Source of the DNA: Bacteroidales bacterium
GTDB taxonomy: Bacteria; Bacteroidota; Bacteroidia; Bacteroidales; UBA3663
Reading direction: 5' to 3'
DNA length: 26,746 nt
NCBI GenBank assembly: GCA_004557315.1
Contig: SFEH01000018.1
Span: forward strand, 1-26,746
Position numbers and translations under genes: made by a program. This document shows, one piece after another, positions 8,284-16,986 of the stretch (positions are counted from its first letter, which is position 1; each line of letters opens with the position of its first letter). The notes below the pieces were generated by a model, which searched no databases, had not been told where the DNA came from, and saw only the letters and a program-made list of their open reading frames with translations.

Positions 8284-9519
8284 GTGGCAAAAATAGATAA
8301 GTGCAATTTCTGCGGAAGATCGCGTTCGGAGGTCAACCTTCTCATCTCTGGTCTCAACGGATTCATTTGCGACGAATGTGCCCAGCAGGCTCATGAGATC
8401 GTGAAAGAGGCAATGAAGAAGATCAGTGACGATGCCAGGAAACTTGACGTTGAGCTTTCAGATTTGCCAAAACCAAAGGATATTAAGGAATTTCTCGATG
8501 GTTATGTAATCGGACAGGATGAGGCAAAGCGAAACCTGTCGGTTGCAGTATATAATCATTATAAGCGCATCCTTCAGCCATCGGATGCCAACGATGTTGA
8601 AATCGAGAAGAGCAACATCATCATGGTGGGTTCTACTGGTACAGGTAAGACTCTTCTCGCACGCACCATCGCCAAGATGCTGCACGTGCCGTTTGCCATC
8701 GTCGATGCCACCGTGCTCACCGAAGCAGGTTATGTGGGCGAGGATATCGAGAGTATCCTCACGCGACTGCTCCAGGCTTCCGACTATGATGTCAAGAAAG
8801 CCGAGCGAGGCATCGTGTTCATCGACGAGATTGACAAGATTGCACGCAAGGGCGACAATCCGAGTATCACACGCGATGTGAGCGGTGAGGGTGTGCAGCA
8901 GGGTCTCCTCAAGTTGCTCGAAGGATCGAAGGTCAATGTGCCTCCACAGGGCGGACGCAAGCATCCTGAACAGAGGATGATCGAGGTCGATACACGCAAC
9001 ATCCTCTTCATCTGTGGTGGCGCGTTCGATGGTATAGAGCGCAAAATCGGCAATCGTCTGAACACTCGTTCAGTCGGTTTCTCGACCGATCCTGCAAAGA
9101 AGGAAGTCGATCGCTCTAACCTCCTGCAGTACATTACTCCAGCCGATCTCAAGAGCTTTGGTCTCATTCCAGAGATCATTGGACGTCTGCCTGTGCTTAC
9201 ATATCTGCAGCCTCTCGATGCCAGTGCACTGCGCCGTATCCTCACCGAGCCAAAGAACGCTATTGTCAAGCAGTATGTCAAGTTGTTTGAGATGGACAAT
9301 ATCAAGCTCACTTTCGACGATGATGTCTATCAGTATATCGTCGATAAGGCTGTGGAGTATAAGCTTGGTGCCCGTGGTCTGCGCAGCATTGCTGAAAGCA
9401 TCATGATGGATGCGATGTTCGATATGCCTTCGACGAAGAAGAAGACCCTCAACGTGACGCTCGAATATGCCAAGCAGCAACTCGCAAAGGCAAATATGGA
9501 TCGAATGCGCAATGAATAA
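8284..9519 (+). CDS. clpX: ATP-dependent Clp protease ATPase subunit ClpX
   Basis: ClpX is the AAA+ unfoldase that feeds substrates to ClpP. The 411-aa protein has the N-terminal C4 zinc-binding domain (Cys7, Cys10, Cys29, Cys32), Walker A GSTGTGKT (116-123), pore loop GYVG (149-152) and Walker B IVFIDEID (177-184). The ClpP-docking loop reads VGF (264-266) where many ClpX proteins have IGF. A C-terminal small domain carries the GARGLRSI sensor-2 motif. The start is GTG at 8284, which places MAKIDKCNFCGRS at the usual distance before the zinc finger. No ATG between the clpP stop and this GTG suits better. Confidence 0.98.
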   Translation: MAKIDKCNFCGRSRSEVNLLISGLNGFICDECAQQAHEIVKEAMKKISDDARKLDVELSDLPKPKDIKEFLDGYVIGQDEAKRNLSVAVYNHYKRILQPSDANDVEIEKSNIIMVGSTGTGKTLLARTIAKMLHVPFAIVDATVLTEAGYVGEDIESILTRLLQASDYDVKKAERGIVFIDEIDKIARKGDNPSITRDVSGEGVQQGLLKLLEGSKVNVPPQGGRKHPEQRMIEVDTRNILFICGGAFDGIERKIGNRLNTRSVGFSTDPAKKEVDRSNLLQYITPADLKSFGLIPEIIGRLPVLTYLQPLDASALRRILTEPKNAIVKQYVKLFEMDNIKLTFDDDVYQYIVDKAVEYKLGARGLRSIAESIMMDAMFDMPSTKKKTLNVTLEYAKQQLAKANMDRMRNE

Positions 9520-9554
9520 GGAGTCATAATCTTCTTTATTTCAGATCAAGAAAC

Positions 9555-10514
9555 ATGCAATTACGTACTGAAATAGAGCCAATGCCGTCACGACAGCCCA
9601 TAAGCTATCGTGATGGCATTGTCGTATTAGGTTCTTGCTTTGCAGAAAATATAGCGTCATGGCTCAAGCAATCGTGCTTCAACGTGTGCGACAATCCTTT
9701 CGGCGTGCTCTATAATCCTGCGAGTATAGCTTCGTCCTTGCGTATCCTGCTTAATCCAGACGAGCATGGTGAGACATCCGATGACAGCATTCTGCAGGGG
9801 TCCGACGGCTATTGGTATAGCTATGGCTTCTATAGCAAATATAGTGCAGAGACCAAAGACGTGTTGAGGAATCTTCTTGAAGCGACCATCGGTGATGCAC
9901 GCAAAGCATTTTCGGATGCCAAGCATGTCATCATCACTTTCGGCACGTCGTGGGTCTATGAACGCAACGGCAAGGTCGTGGCAAACTGCCATAAGATGCC
10001 TGCAAGGACCTTCGAGCGTCGTTGTATGTCGGTCGATGAGATCATCAGGCTATGGGTGCAGCTGATTGATGCGATGGGTGATAGGCACATTCTCTTTTCG
10101 GTCAGTCCCATCAGGCATGTCAAGGACACCCTGCACGGCAATCAGTTAAGCAAGTCAACTCTCTTGCTCGCTGTCGATCATCTGTGCCAGATGTTCCCAG
10201 GCAAGGTGGAATATGTGCCTGCTTATGAGATGCTGATCGATGACCTGCGCGACTATCGTTTCTATGCTGACGACCTCGTACACCCGAGCAGCATAGCCAT
10301 CGATATGGTGCGTCAGTATTTCACCCAGAACTTTCTCGACAAGCAGTCGCAGGATTATCTGCGTGATGTCGAACCGCTTATCAGAGCGGCTAATCACAGG
10401 CCTCTTCACCCCGATAGTGAGGCTCATAAGACATTCAAATGTCAAATAAACTTAAAGTTAGACCAACTTATCGAAAAATACAGTAACTTTGGACTATCAA
10501 ATCTGAAAGTTTAA
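9555..10514 (+). CDS. GSCFA-domain (SGNH-hydrolase-like) protein
   Basis: This 319-aa protein belongs to the GSCFA family, common in Bacteroidota and named after the motif seen here as VLGSCFAE (24-31). The layout resembles an SGNH hydrolase: Ser27 in the GSC motif as nucleophile, an NCH segment (144-146), and a C-terminal YADDLVHPS (237-245) that would supply Asp and His (His243). SVSPIRH (182-188) is another conserved block. There is no signal peptide, so it is predicted cytosolic. The substrate is not established. It lies 35 nt after clpX and one base before the murF-alr fusion, so it is probably in the same operon, which hints at a link to cell-wall or envelope acylation (inference). Confidence 0.88.
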   Translation: MQLRTEIEPMPSRQPISYRDGIVVLGSCFAENIASWLKQSCFNVCDNPFGVLYNPASIASSLRILLNPDEHGETSDDSILQGSDGYWYSYGFYSKYSAETKDVLRNLLEATIGDARKAFSDAKHVIITFGTSWVYERNGKVVANCHKMPARTFERRCMSVDEIIRLWVQLIDAMGDRHILFSVSPIRHVKDTLHGNQLSKSTLLLAVDHLCQMFPGKVEYVPAYEMLIDDLRDYRFYADDLVHPSSIAIDMVRQYFTQNFLDKQSQDYLRDVEPLIRAANHRPLHPDSEAHKTFKCQINLKLDQLIEKYSNFGLSNLKV

Positions 10515-10515
10515 A

Positions 10516-13032
10516 ATGGTGTACAATCTCTCACAAATATCACGAGTCATAGGTGCTCAGCTCAAAGGTAACCACATGGCGAGTGCCTCGACACAGCCAC
10601 AGGTGCAGCTTCTGCTTACTGACAGTCGCAGCCTGACTTATCCTGATCAGACCCTTTTCTTTGCTATTGTCACAGCCAAGGGCGACGGACACAAATACAT
10701 TCCTCAATTGTATCAGCAAGGTGTTCGAGCCTTTGTCGTGAGTTTAGGTGCCGAGGAGTTTCGCAATACCTGTCCCGAGGCATGGTTCCTCATTGTTCCC
10801 GATACGGTGGCAGCGCTCCAGCTGCTTGCAGCACATCATCGCCGACAGTTCGACATGCCAGTGGTAGGCATCACGGGAAGCAATGGCAAGACCATCGTCA
10901 AGGAATGGCTCTATCAGCTCATCCACGACACCAAGGATGTGGTGCGTTCGCCTCGCAGTTATAACTCCCAGATTGGTGTGCCGTTAAGCGTCTGGCAGCT
11001 CCATGAAGGCACTGACATCGCCTTGTTCGAGGCAGGAATAAGTCAGCCAGGTGAGATGGAGAACCTCGAGAAGATCATCAGTCCGACCATCGGCATTCTC
11101 ACCAACATTGGAACTGCCCATGATGCAGGCTTCGAGAGCCAGCAGCAGAAGATGATCGAGAAGCTTGCTCTGTTCAAGGAAAGCGACGTGATCATTTACA
11201 ATGCGGATATTCCAGGCATCAACGATGCTATGGAACTGGCAGGAATTGGAGCACGCAGCATGGCTTGGACTCGTCGACACAAGGATGCTCAGATCGAGGT
11301 TGTCAATATCCAGCGCGATGAGAGCACCACAACTGTGACATATCTTTTCTTCGGTATTGCTGGCCAGTTCACTATCAATATGACCGATGAGGCAAGTCTT
11401 GAGAATGCCCTCAACTGTCTTGCACTCATGCTCTACATCGGCTTCACTACAGATGAAATAGAGAAGCGAATGGCTCGTCTCGCACCTCTTGCCATGCGTC
11501 TTGAGGTGGTCGAGGGCAAGCGGGGTTGTCTTATCATCAACGATGCCTATAACTCAGATCTCACCTCACTTGAGATGGCTCTTGAGTTCCAGAAACGTCG
11601 TGCGTCTAAGACATTGAAGAATGTGCTCATTCTTTCCGATATGCTTCAGGCAGGCCTCGACGACCGCCATCGCTGGCGCAAGATTGCTAAGCTCTGCCAG
11701 CTCTACCAGCTCAGCAAGATTATCTGCATAGGCCAGCAGTCGGTACTCACGGCTCCCATGCTTCACGAGGAGTTGGCGGCACTTCATTATTCGCTCATTG
11801 TCGATTTCTATGCATCGACTGACGAGTTCCTCGGCAGCGATGAGATACGCCGATTCCAGAGTGAGCTCATATTGCTCAAGGGTGCACGTGCTTTCCAGTT
11901 TGAGAAGATCAGCGATCAGCTCGAACTGCGTCGTCACGAAACCATTCTTGAGGTCAACCTCGATGCCATAGTCCATAATCTCAACCGCTATCGTTCACAT
12001 CTGTCGAACGATACCAAGATGGTGTGCATGGTCAAGGCATTCGGCTATGGCGCAGGTAGTTATGAACTTGCCAAGACGTTGCAGGACCAGAATGTCGATT
12101 ATCTCGCTGTTGCCGTTGCCGACGAGGGTGCAGACTTGAGACGTCAGGGCATACGTGTGCCTATCATCGTTATGAATCCCGAGTTCTCGGCTTTCCGCGC
12201 CATCATCGAGAATAAGCTTGAGCCTGAAATCTACAGTTTCCGCCTGCTTCGTGCTTTCATTGCCGAAACCGACCGCCTTGGTGTTACCCATTATCCAGTC
12301 CACATCAAGATCGACAGCGGAATGCATCGTTTGGGCTTTCAGTACCCAGAGATCGACGAGCTCATCGACCTCCTGAAGTCTCAGCATGCAGTCACTGTGC
12401 GCAGCGTGTTCTCGCATTTCGCTACGGCCGACTGTCCTGATCAGGAGGATTTTGTCTATGAGCAGAAACATCGCTTCGACCTTTGTGCCGATAAGCTACG
12501 TTCGGCATTCAGTCATAAGATTCTTCGTCATATCTGCAATAGCGCAGGCATCGAGAAGTTCCCTCAATTCCAGATGGAGATGTGCCGTCTTGGCATCGGA
12601 CTCTACGGCTTTGAGGCTTCAGAGATAAAGATGAATCTCGAACCAGTGGCTACCCTTCGTTCCACTATCCTTCAGATAAAGGAGATTCCTGCCACCGAGA
12701 CAGTGGGCTACAGCAGGAAGGGCGTGCTCTCTCGCACGTCGCGCATAGCTATGATCCCTATTGGCTATGCCGATGGCTACAACCGCCGTCTTGGCAATGG
12801 CCATGCTTCTATGTTCGTATGCGGCAAGCGTTGTCCGACGGTGGGCAATGTCTGCATGGACGTCACTTTCCTCGATGTCACCGACTGTCCAGAGGCGCAG
12901 GAAGGCGACAGCGTGGAGATCTTTGGAAAGAACGTGCCTGTCACCGAGCTTTCCGACACTTTGGGAACAATCTGCTATGAAGTGCTTTCGACAGTCAGCA
13001 CCCGCGTGAAACGAATATATTATAAGGAATGA
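10516..13032 (+). CDS. Bifunctional MurF-like ligase / alanine racemase fusion
   Basis: The 838-aa fusion joins a Mur-ligase domain (about 1-465) to an alanine racemase (about 473-838). Both halves concern D-Ala-D-Ala supply for peptidoglycan. The ligase half has the nucleotide loop VGITGSNGKTIVKEW (117-131), LTNIGTAHDAGF (195-206) and NDAYNSDLTSLEMAL (342-356). In the P-loop, Ile follows GKT where E. coli MurF has Ser. The racemase half has the PLP lysine Lys507 in MVKAFGYGAGS, the catalytic tyrosine probably Tyr732 in ETVGYSRKG, then IPIGYADGYNRRLGN and GNVCMDVTFLDV. This fusion is, to my knowledge, normal in Bacteroidota, which usually also carry a separate murF, so the ligase half may be partly redundant. 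The gene begins one base after the GSCFA stop, and its stop overlaps the next ATG. Confidence 0.96.
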   Translation: MVYNLSQISRVIGAQLKGNHMASASTQPQVQLLLTDSRSLTYPDQTLFFAIVTAKGDGHKYIPQLYQQGVRAFVVSLGAEEFRNTCPEAWFLIVPDTVAALQLLAAHHRRQFDMPVVGITGSNGKTIVKEWLYQLIHDTKDVVRSPRSYNSQIGVPLSVWQLHEGTDIALFEAGISQPGEMENLEKIISPTIGILTNIGTAHDAGFESQQQKMIEKLALFKESDVIIYNADIPGINDAMELAGIGARSMAWTRRHKDAQIEVVNIQRDESTTTVTYLFFGIAGQFTINMTDEASLENALNCLALMLYIGFTTDEIEKRMARLAPLAMRLEVVEGKRGCLIINDAYNSDLTSLEMALEFQKRRASKTLKNVLILSDMLQAGLDDRHRWRKIAKLCQLYQLSKIICIGQQSVLTAPMLHEELAALHYSLIVDFYASTDEFLGSDEIRRFQSELILLKGARAFQFEKISDQLELRRHETILEVNLDAIVHNLNRYRSHLSNDTKMVCMVKAFGYGAGSYELAKTLQDQNVDYLAVAVADEGADLRRQGIRVPIIVMNPEFSAFRAIIENKLEPEIYSFRLLRAFIAETDRLGVTHYPVHIKIDSGMHRLGFQYPEIDELIDLLKSQHAVTVRSVFSHFATADCPDQEDFVYEQKHRFDLCADKLRSAFSHKILRHICNSAGIEKFPQFQMEMCRLGIGLYGFEASEIKMNLEPVATLRSTILQIKEIPATETVGYSRKGVLSRTSRIAMIPIGYADGYNRRLGNGHASMFVCGKRCPTVGNVCMDVTFLDVTDCPEAQEGDSVEIFGKNVPVTELSDTLGTICYEVLSTVSTRVKRIYYKE

Positions 13033-14288
13033 AACGTCTTCTGCTGATCTTATCTCTTATATTGTGGAAGGTCTATGTCGTAGCCGGGACACGTTCCGAC
13101 AGTCTATTGCTCCAGTATCTGAAGATGCAAGGACTGAAGGAATATGCGTTTGACCGCATCAATGTCTATACCAATGGCACTGACAAGTTCAATTCTCTCT
13201 TTGCTGATATCCGCCAAGCGAAGACATCGATTGACGTCGAGTATTTCATTTTTGCCAACGACAGCATCGGACAATGCACCATAGGGCATCTGCTCGATGC
13301 TGCCCGTCGTGGGGTGAAGGTGAGGCTCGTGATTGATGGATACAAGGATCATGAGCGAGGCTATGGATATGACGGCCCGCGACTCGACAGCTTGCGTCAA
13401 CAGGGCATCGATGTGCAGATCTTCGACCCTTGGCGACGTCCTTATCTCTGTCATGTGCTTCGCGACCATCGCAAGATCTTGGTCATCGATCAGAAGATAG
13501 GCTACATAGGCGGACTCAATGTTGCCGATTATTACATCAATGGTGATCCCGAGGTCTATGGAGGCTGGCGCGACACACATATCCGCATCACGGGCGAGGC
13601 AGTCGAAGGTCTTATCCGCTATTTCGACAATGCATGGAACATCAGTGTCCATGGCACGGATTATGAACGTCAGTTGCGTGCGACAGCAGTTAATGTCGCT
13701 GTTCCCGATTCTGATTTGTGTGTAACAGGCAGCAAGAAGGTGGTCTATTTCGAACGAAGCAGGGTGAGCAAGCAGAAGAAGTCAGAGACGCGCAATGCCA
13801 TCATCGCCGCCTTCAACACTGCACAGGACACCCTTCGCATTGTCTCTCCTTATTTCCTGCCGACCCATACCGTGCGCAAGGCTCTCGTCAATGCAATCGA
13901 CCGTGGTGTCAAGGTTCAGATTCTGTTCTCGCGCGAAGGTGACAGCGCTCTCCTCTCCGCAGGCAATCAGCATTTCTCAAAGCGACTGTTGCGACATGGG
14001 GCAGAGGTCTTTCTCTATCGCGGGGCTTTCCATCACAGCAAGATCATGATGGTCGATGGTTCTCACTCGATGGTCGGTTCTGCCAATCTCAACAGCCGTA
14101 GCCTAAAGTGGGACTATGAGGCATCGTGCTTCGTATTCGACCCTGAAGTGACAGCCGAACTCAATGCCATCTTCGAACAGGATTGCACCAACAGCGACAT
14201 TATGACCATCGATGATTATCGCCAAAAACCGCTCGGAAAACGTCTTTTGGGATGGCTCGCCAATAGGATTCTGACTCCATTCCTGTGA
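13029..14288 (+). CDS. Phospholipase D-family protein, cardiolipin-synthase-like
   Basis: The two HKD motifs of the phospholipase D superfamily are intact: HRKILVID (His147, Lys149, Asp154), followed by GYIGGLNVADYY, and HSKIMMVD (His336, Lys338, Asp343), followed by SMVGSANLNSRSLKWDYEA. The protein is 419 aa. It begins with a hydrophobic segment (about 3-19) that may be a signal peptide or a single membrane anchor. It lacks the two N-terminal transmembrane helices of classical ClsA, so it resembles ClsB/C-type enzymes. It probably makes cardiolipin or transfers phosphatidyl groups at the membrane. The ATG overlaps the murF-alr stop (ATGA), implying translational coupling and an envelope-related operon. 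The next promoter begins about 13 nt after its stop. Confidence 0.9.
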   Translation: MKRLLLILSLILWKVYVVAGTRSDSLLLQYLKMQGLKEYAFDRINVYTNGTDKFNSLFADIRQAKTSIDVEYFIFANDSIGQCTIGHLLDAARRGVKVRLVIDGYKDHERGYGYDGPRLDSLRQQGIDVQIFDPWRRPYLCHVLRDHRKILVIDQKIGYIGGLNVADYYINGDPEVYGGWRDTHIRITGEAVEGLIRYFDNAWNISVHGTDYERQLRATAVNVAVPDSDLCVTGSKKVVYFERSRVSKQKKSETRNAIIAAFNTAQDTLRIVSPYFLPTHTVRKALVNAIDRGVKVQILFSREGDSALLSAGNQHFSKRLLRHGAEVFLYRGAFHHSKIMMVDGSHSMVGSANLNSRSLKWDYEASCFVFDPEVTAELNAIFEQDCTNSDIMTIDDYRQKPLGKRLLGWLANRILTPFL

Positions 14289-14300
14289 TTTTTAAGAATA

Positions 14301-14334
14301 TTTGCCAATATTAAGAAAATTTTACGTATATTTG
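14301..14334 (+). promoter_or_regulatory. Predicted promoter of the GH3-auxin-family gene
   Basis: TTTG (14301-14304) and TATATTTG (14327-14334) are 22 nt apart, slightly long for the pattern. The predicted start, near 14341, lies directly before the octamer array, so almost the whole leader is array. Confidence 0.6.
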
Positions 14335-14346
14335 CACCAAAAAATT

Positions 14347-14440
14347 AGGTTTTAAGGTTATAGGGTTATGAGGTTATGAGGTAGTTCCGCGCTGTCTAAT
14401 GACCTTAAAACCTAATAACCTTAAAACCTCAAAACCTAAT
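14347..14440. repeat. Inverted array of 8-nt units filling a 5' UTR
   Basis: The left arm is consecutive octamers AGGTTTTA, AGGTTATA, GGGTTATG, AGGTTATG and the partial AGGTAG (14347-14384). The right arm (14398-14440) read on the opposite strand is AGGTTTTG, AGGTTTTA, AGGTTATT, AGGTTTTA, AGGTCATT. The arms can pair imperfectly around a 13-nt spacer (14385-14397). The array ends five bases before the ATG of the GH3-auxin-family gene and begins just after the predicted transcription start, so ribosome access would depend on it. Confidence 0.88.
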
Positions 14441-14445
14441 AAGAA

Positions 14446-16164
14446 ATGGCAAAGAAAACATCAACACCAGCTTGGCTCACGACCTTCCTCTTGCGTGTAG
14501 CAGGCGGCATTAACTATCGCAAACTCGTCAAGGCAAGCAAGAATCCTCAACAGGCAAGCGAGGCTACGCTCCGTGGTATCCTTACTTACGGCAAGGACAC
14601 AGAATTCGGAAAAGAACATGATTTTGATTATATACTTGCAGCCAAGGACGACAAGGAGCTCTATAAGCGCTATGCCGAGAAGATTGCTCCTTCCGACTAC
14701 GAGGACTATCGTCCATACATCGAGCGCCATAAAAATGGCGATTCTAACGTGCTCGTTCCTGGCAAGCCTGTCATGTATGCCACTACCTCGGGCACTACCA
14801 ATGAGCCGAAGTGGATCCCAATCACCGATGTCTATCTCAAGAATGTCTATGGCAAGATGACCAAGGTGTGGCTCTACAACTACATCATGAACCGTCCTAA
14901 GGCTTTCTATGGCAAGCTCGTGACCATCGTGAGCAAGGATGTCGAGGGTTATGCACCAGATGGCACAGTAGCAGGCTCGGTTTCTGGTGTTACCCGTCGC
15001 GACGCTCCTTCTTTCGTTAAGGAGCTATATGCCGTTCCAGGAGGCGTCTATGGCATCAAGGACTATACTGCTCGTTATTACACCATCATGCGACTTTCGA
15101 TCGAGGTCGATGCTGCAATCTTCATCACAGCCAATCCATCGACTCTGGTTGAGGTACAGAAGAATGTCGATAAGTATTACGACCAGTATTGCGACGATAT
15201 CGAGAAGGGTACGCTCAGCCACGACTTCGATATTCCAGAGGATATCCGCAAGGAGGTTGAGGCACAGATTGAGCCAAATCCAACTCGTGCTGCAGAGCTT
15301 CGCGAACTCAAGAAGAAGTATGGTCGCGTGCTGCCAAAGCATTATTGGCCAAACCTTCAGGTGCTCAATACATGGAAGTGCGGCAATACCTATGTCTATC
15401 TCGACAAGATCAAGGGCTTCTTCCCTGACTGCTGTCTGCATCAGGAGTTCGGCTATTTCTCGAGCGAGTGTCGTTTCGGTCTCGTGATGGATGATACAAA
15501 CTACACCACACTCTTCCCTCATTACCACTATTATGAGTTCATTGCCGAAGAGGATGTCGATAAGCTCAACGACCCAGCAGCGATGAAGAATGTGAAGTTC
15601 TATCAGCTCCACGAACTCAAGCAGGGCAAGCGCTATTGTCCATTCGTATCGACTTATGCAGGTCTCTATCGCTACAACATGAACGACCTCATAGAGGTGG
15701 GTACCCCATATTTCAATACTCCTCGTGTGTTCATGATCCAGAAGGTCAACGGCATCGTGACAATGACAGGCGAGAAGCTTCATGAGCGTCAGTTCCTTGA
15801 GGCAGTCAACAAGGCAGCCAAGCAGATGGCTCTCGATGTCAAGTTCTTCATCGGCTTTGCCGACCTTTCTATCTCGGCCTACCATTTCTACTATGAGTTT
15901 GCCGATCAGAACACCACACAGGCACAGTGCGATGAGTTCACCAAGCTTGTCGATAAACTCTTGAGCGAAGAGAACATCGAGTACAAGGCGAAGCGTGAGA
16001 GCTTCCGCGTAGGCGACCCTATCGGTCACTGCCTTGTTGAGAACTCATTCGAACTCTTCAAGGGCGCATGTATTGCCGAAGGCGCACGAGACGGACAGTT
16101 CAAGCTCAATCTCCTCCTTCAGGATGAGAAACGCCATGAGAAGTTCAAGAAACTCGTAAAATAA
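14446..16164 (+). CDS. GH3 auxin-responsive-family acyl-adenylating enzyme
   Basis: This 572-aa protein belongs to the GH3 family, ANL-type enzymes that in plants adenylate carboxylic acids and conjugate them to amino acids. It is unrelated to glycoside hydrolase family 3. The ATP-binding signature YATTSGTTNEPKWIPIT is at 111-127. Further family blocks are FGYFSSECRFGL, GLYRYNMNDLIEVG and TGEKLHERQFLEAVN, the last near the mobile C-terminal subdomain. There is no signal peptide, so it is cytosolic. Bacterial members occur widely in Bacteroidota and I know of no settled substrate. The gene has its own promoter and an octamer-array leader, and its stop overlaps the start of a HAD phosphatase (TAATG), so the two probably act together. 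Confidence 0.9.
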   Translation: MAKKTSTPAWLTTFLLRVAGGINYRKLVKASKNPQQASEATLRGILTYGKDTEFGKEHDFDYILAAKDDKELYKRYAEKIAPSDYEDYRPYIERHKNGDSNVLVPGKPVMYATTSGTTNEPKWIPITDVYLKNVYGKMTKVWLYNYIMNRPKAFYGKLVTIVSKDVEGYAPDGTVAGSVSGVTRRDAPSFVKELYAVPGGVYGIKDYTARYYTIMRLSIEVDAAIFITANPSTLVEVQKNVDKYYDQYCDDIEKGTLSHDFDIPEDIRKEVEAQIEPNPTRAAELRELKKKYGRVLPKHYWPNLQVLNTWKCGNTYVYLDKIKGFFPDCCLHQEFGYFSSECRFGLVMDDTNYTTLFPHYHYYEFIAEEDVDKLNDPAAMKNVKFYQLHELKQGKRYCPFVSTYAGLYRYNMNDLIEVGTPYFNTPRVFMIQKVNGIVTMTGEKLHERQFLEAVNKAAKQMALDVKFFIGFADLSISAYHFYYEFADQNTTQAQCDEFTKLVDKLLSEENIEYKAKRESFRVGDPIGHCLVENSFELFKGACIAEGARDGQFKLNLLLQDEKRHEKFKKLVK

Positions 16165-16799
16165 TGAATAACGAAAAAATCAGTGCCGTCATCTTCGACC
16201 TTGACGGCACTTTGTATGATAATAAGCGCCTGCCGCTCCGACTCATTCTTGCCGATCCGCTCAATGTCTTGACTCTTGCTGCCGAACGCAAGGCACGCAA
16301 GGCAATCAAGGGTATCGACTATCAGAATGAGGCAGGAGTGTTTGACGCGCTCTTCTCCAAGATGTGCGAGGCAAAGAAGAGCCTCACCGTCGAAAAGGCT
16401 CGACGCTGGTATCACGAACGATATATGCCAGCGCAGGCTGCCGTCCTCGCGATGTATTATACTCCACGTCCTTGTGTCGATGGGCTGCTCCAGCGTCTGC
16501 ACGAGCAAGGCATCAAGGTCATTCTCTATTCCGACTATGACTATGCCACCGACAAGCTCTTGTCACTCAACATCGATCCCTCGTGGTTCGATGCCATCGT
16601 CTCTGCTCCTGAACTCGGAGGTCTTAAACCGTCAAGACAGTCGGCAGAACGACTCCTTCAGCGTTTTGGCCTTTCAGCCGAAAGTGTCCTCATGGTCGGT
16701 GACCGTGAAGATACCGATGGAGAGACAGCCCGAGCCGTAGGCATGATGTTCCATAATGTGAAGACCCAGGGCTGGGACAATCTGCTGATGAGATTTTGA
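16164..16799 (+). CDS. HAD-superfamily hydrolase
   Basis: This 211-aa haloacid-dehalogenase-type phosphatase has all four motifs: FDLDGT (nucleophile Asp12, acid Asp14), Ser123 in LYSDYD, Lys155 in GGLKPS, and GDREDTD (Asp180, Asp183, Asp185). The helical cap between motifs I and II (about 20-110) is of the beta-phosphoglucomutase/phosphoglycolate-phosphatase type. The substrate cannot be predicted. The ATG shares a base with the preceding stop (TAATG), implying co-translation with the GH3-auxin-family enzyme. The end of the gene overlaps the left arm of a downstream octamer hairpin. Confidence 0.92.
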   Translation: MNNEKISAVIFDLDGTLYDNKRLPLRLILADPLNVLTLAAERKARKAIKGIDYQNEAGVFDALFSKMCEAKKSLTVEKARRWYHERYMPAQAAVLAMYYTPRPCVDGLLQRLHEQGIKVILYSDYDYATDKLLSLNIDPSWFDAIVSAPELGGLKPSRQSAERLLQRFGLSAESVLMVGDREDTDGETARAVGMMFHNVKTQGWDNLLMRF

Positions 16800-16850
16800 G
16801 TTGGATTCTCGCTGTCATAGAATCTCAAAACTACAAAACCTCAAAAACAA
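16790..16850. repeat. Octamer array and hairpin after the HAD gene
   Basis: The right side is clean octamers AGAATCTC, AAAACTAC, AAAACCTC, AAAAACAA (16819-16850). On the opposite strand their unit, GAGGTTTT, matches the array before the GH3-auxin-family gene. The left side is GAGATTTT, GAGTTGGA, TTCT (16790-16809), which overlaps the HAD stop codon. GATTCT (16804-16809) pairs with AGAATC (16819-16824). It may serve as the terminator, although no T-run follows directly. Confidence 0.65.
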
Positions 16851-16933
16851 TCATCTTTGAGTGGCGAATTGTAAGTAAATTTATCAGTTTTGTATAATTA
16901 TTTACAAAAAATCAATAATTTTGATTGCAAAAT

Positions 16934-16965
16934 GTTGCAAGTATGAGGAATCTTCCTTATATTTG
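16934..16965 (+). promoter_or_regulatory. Predicted asnA promoter
   Basis: GTTG (16934-16937), a one-base variant of the -33 TTTG, and TATATTTG (16958-16965) are separated by 20 nt. Transcription would begin near 16972, giving a leader of about 170 nt that contains the decamer array. The rest of the 341-nt spacer between the HAD gene and asnA is AT-rich and shows nothing else. Confidence 0.65.
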
Positions 16966-16986
16966 CAACGCTTTTTTTGAAGAAAA

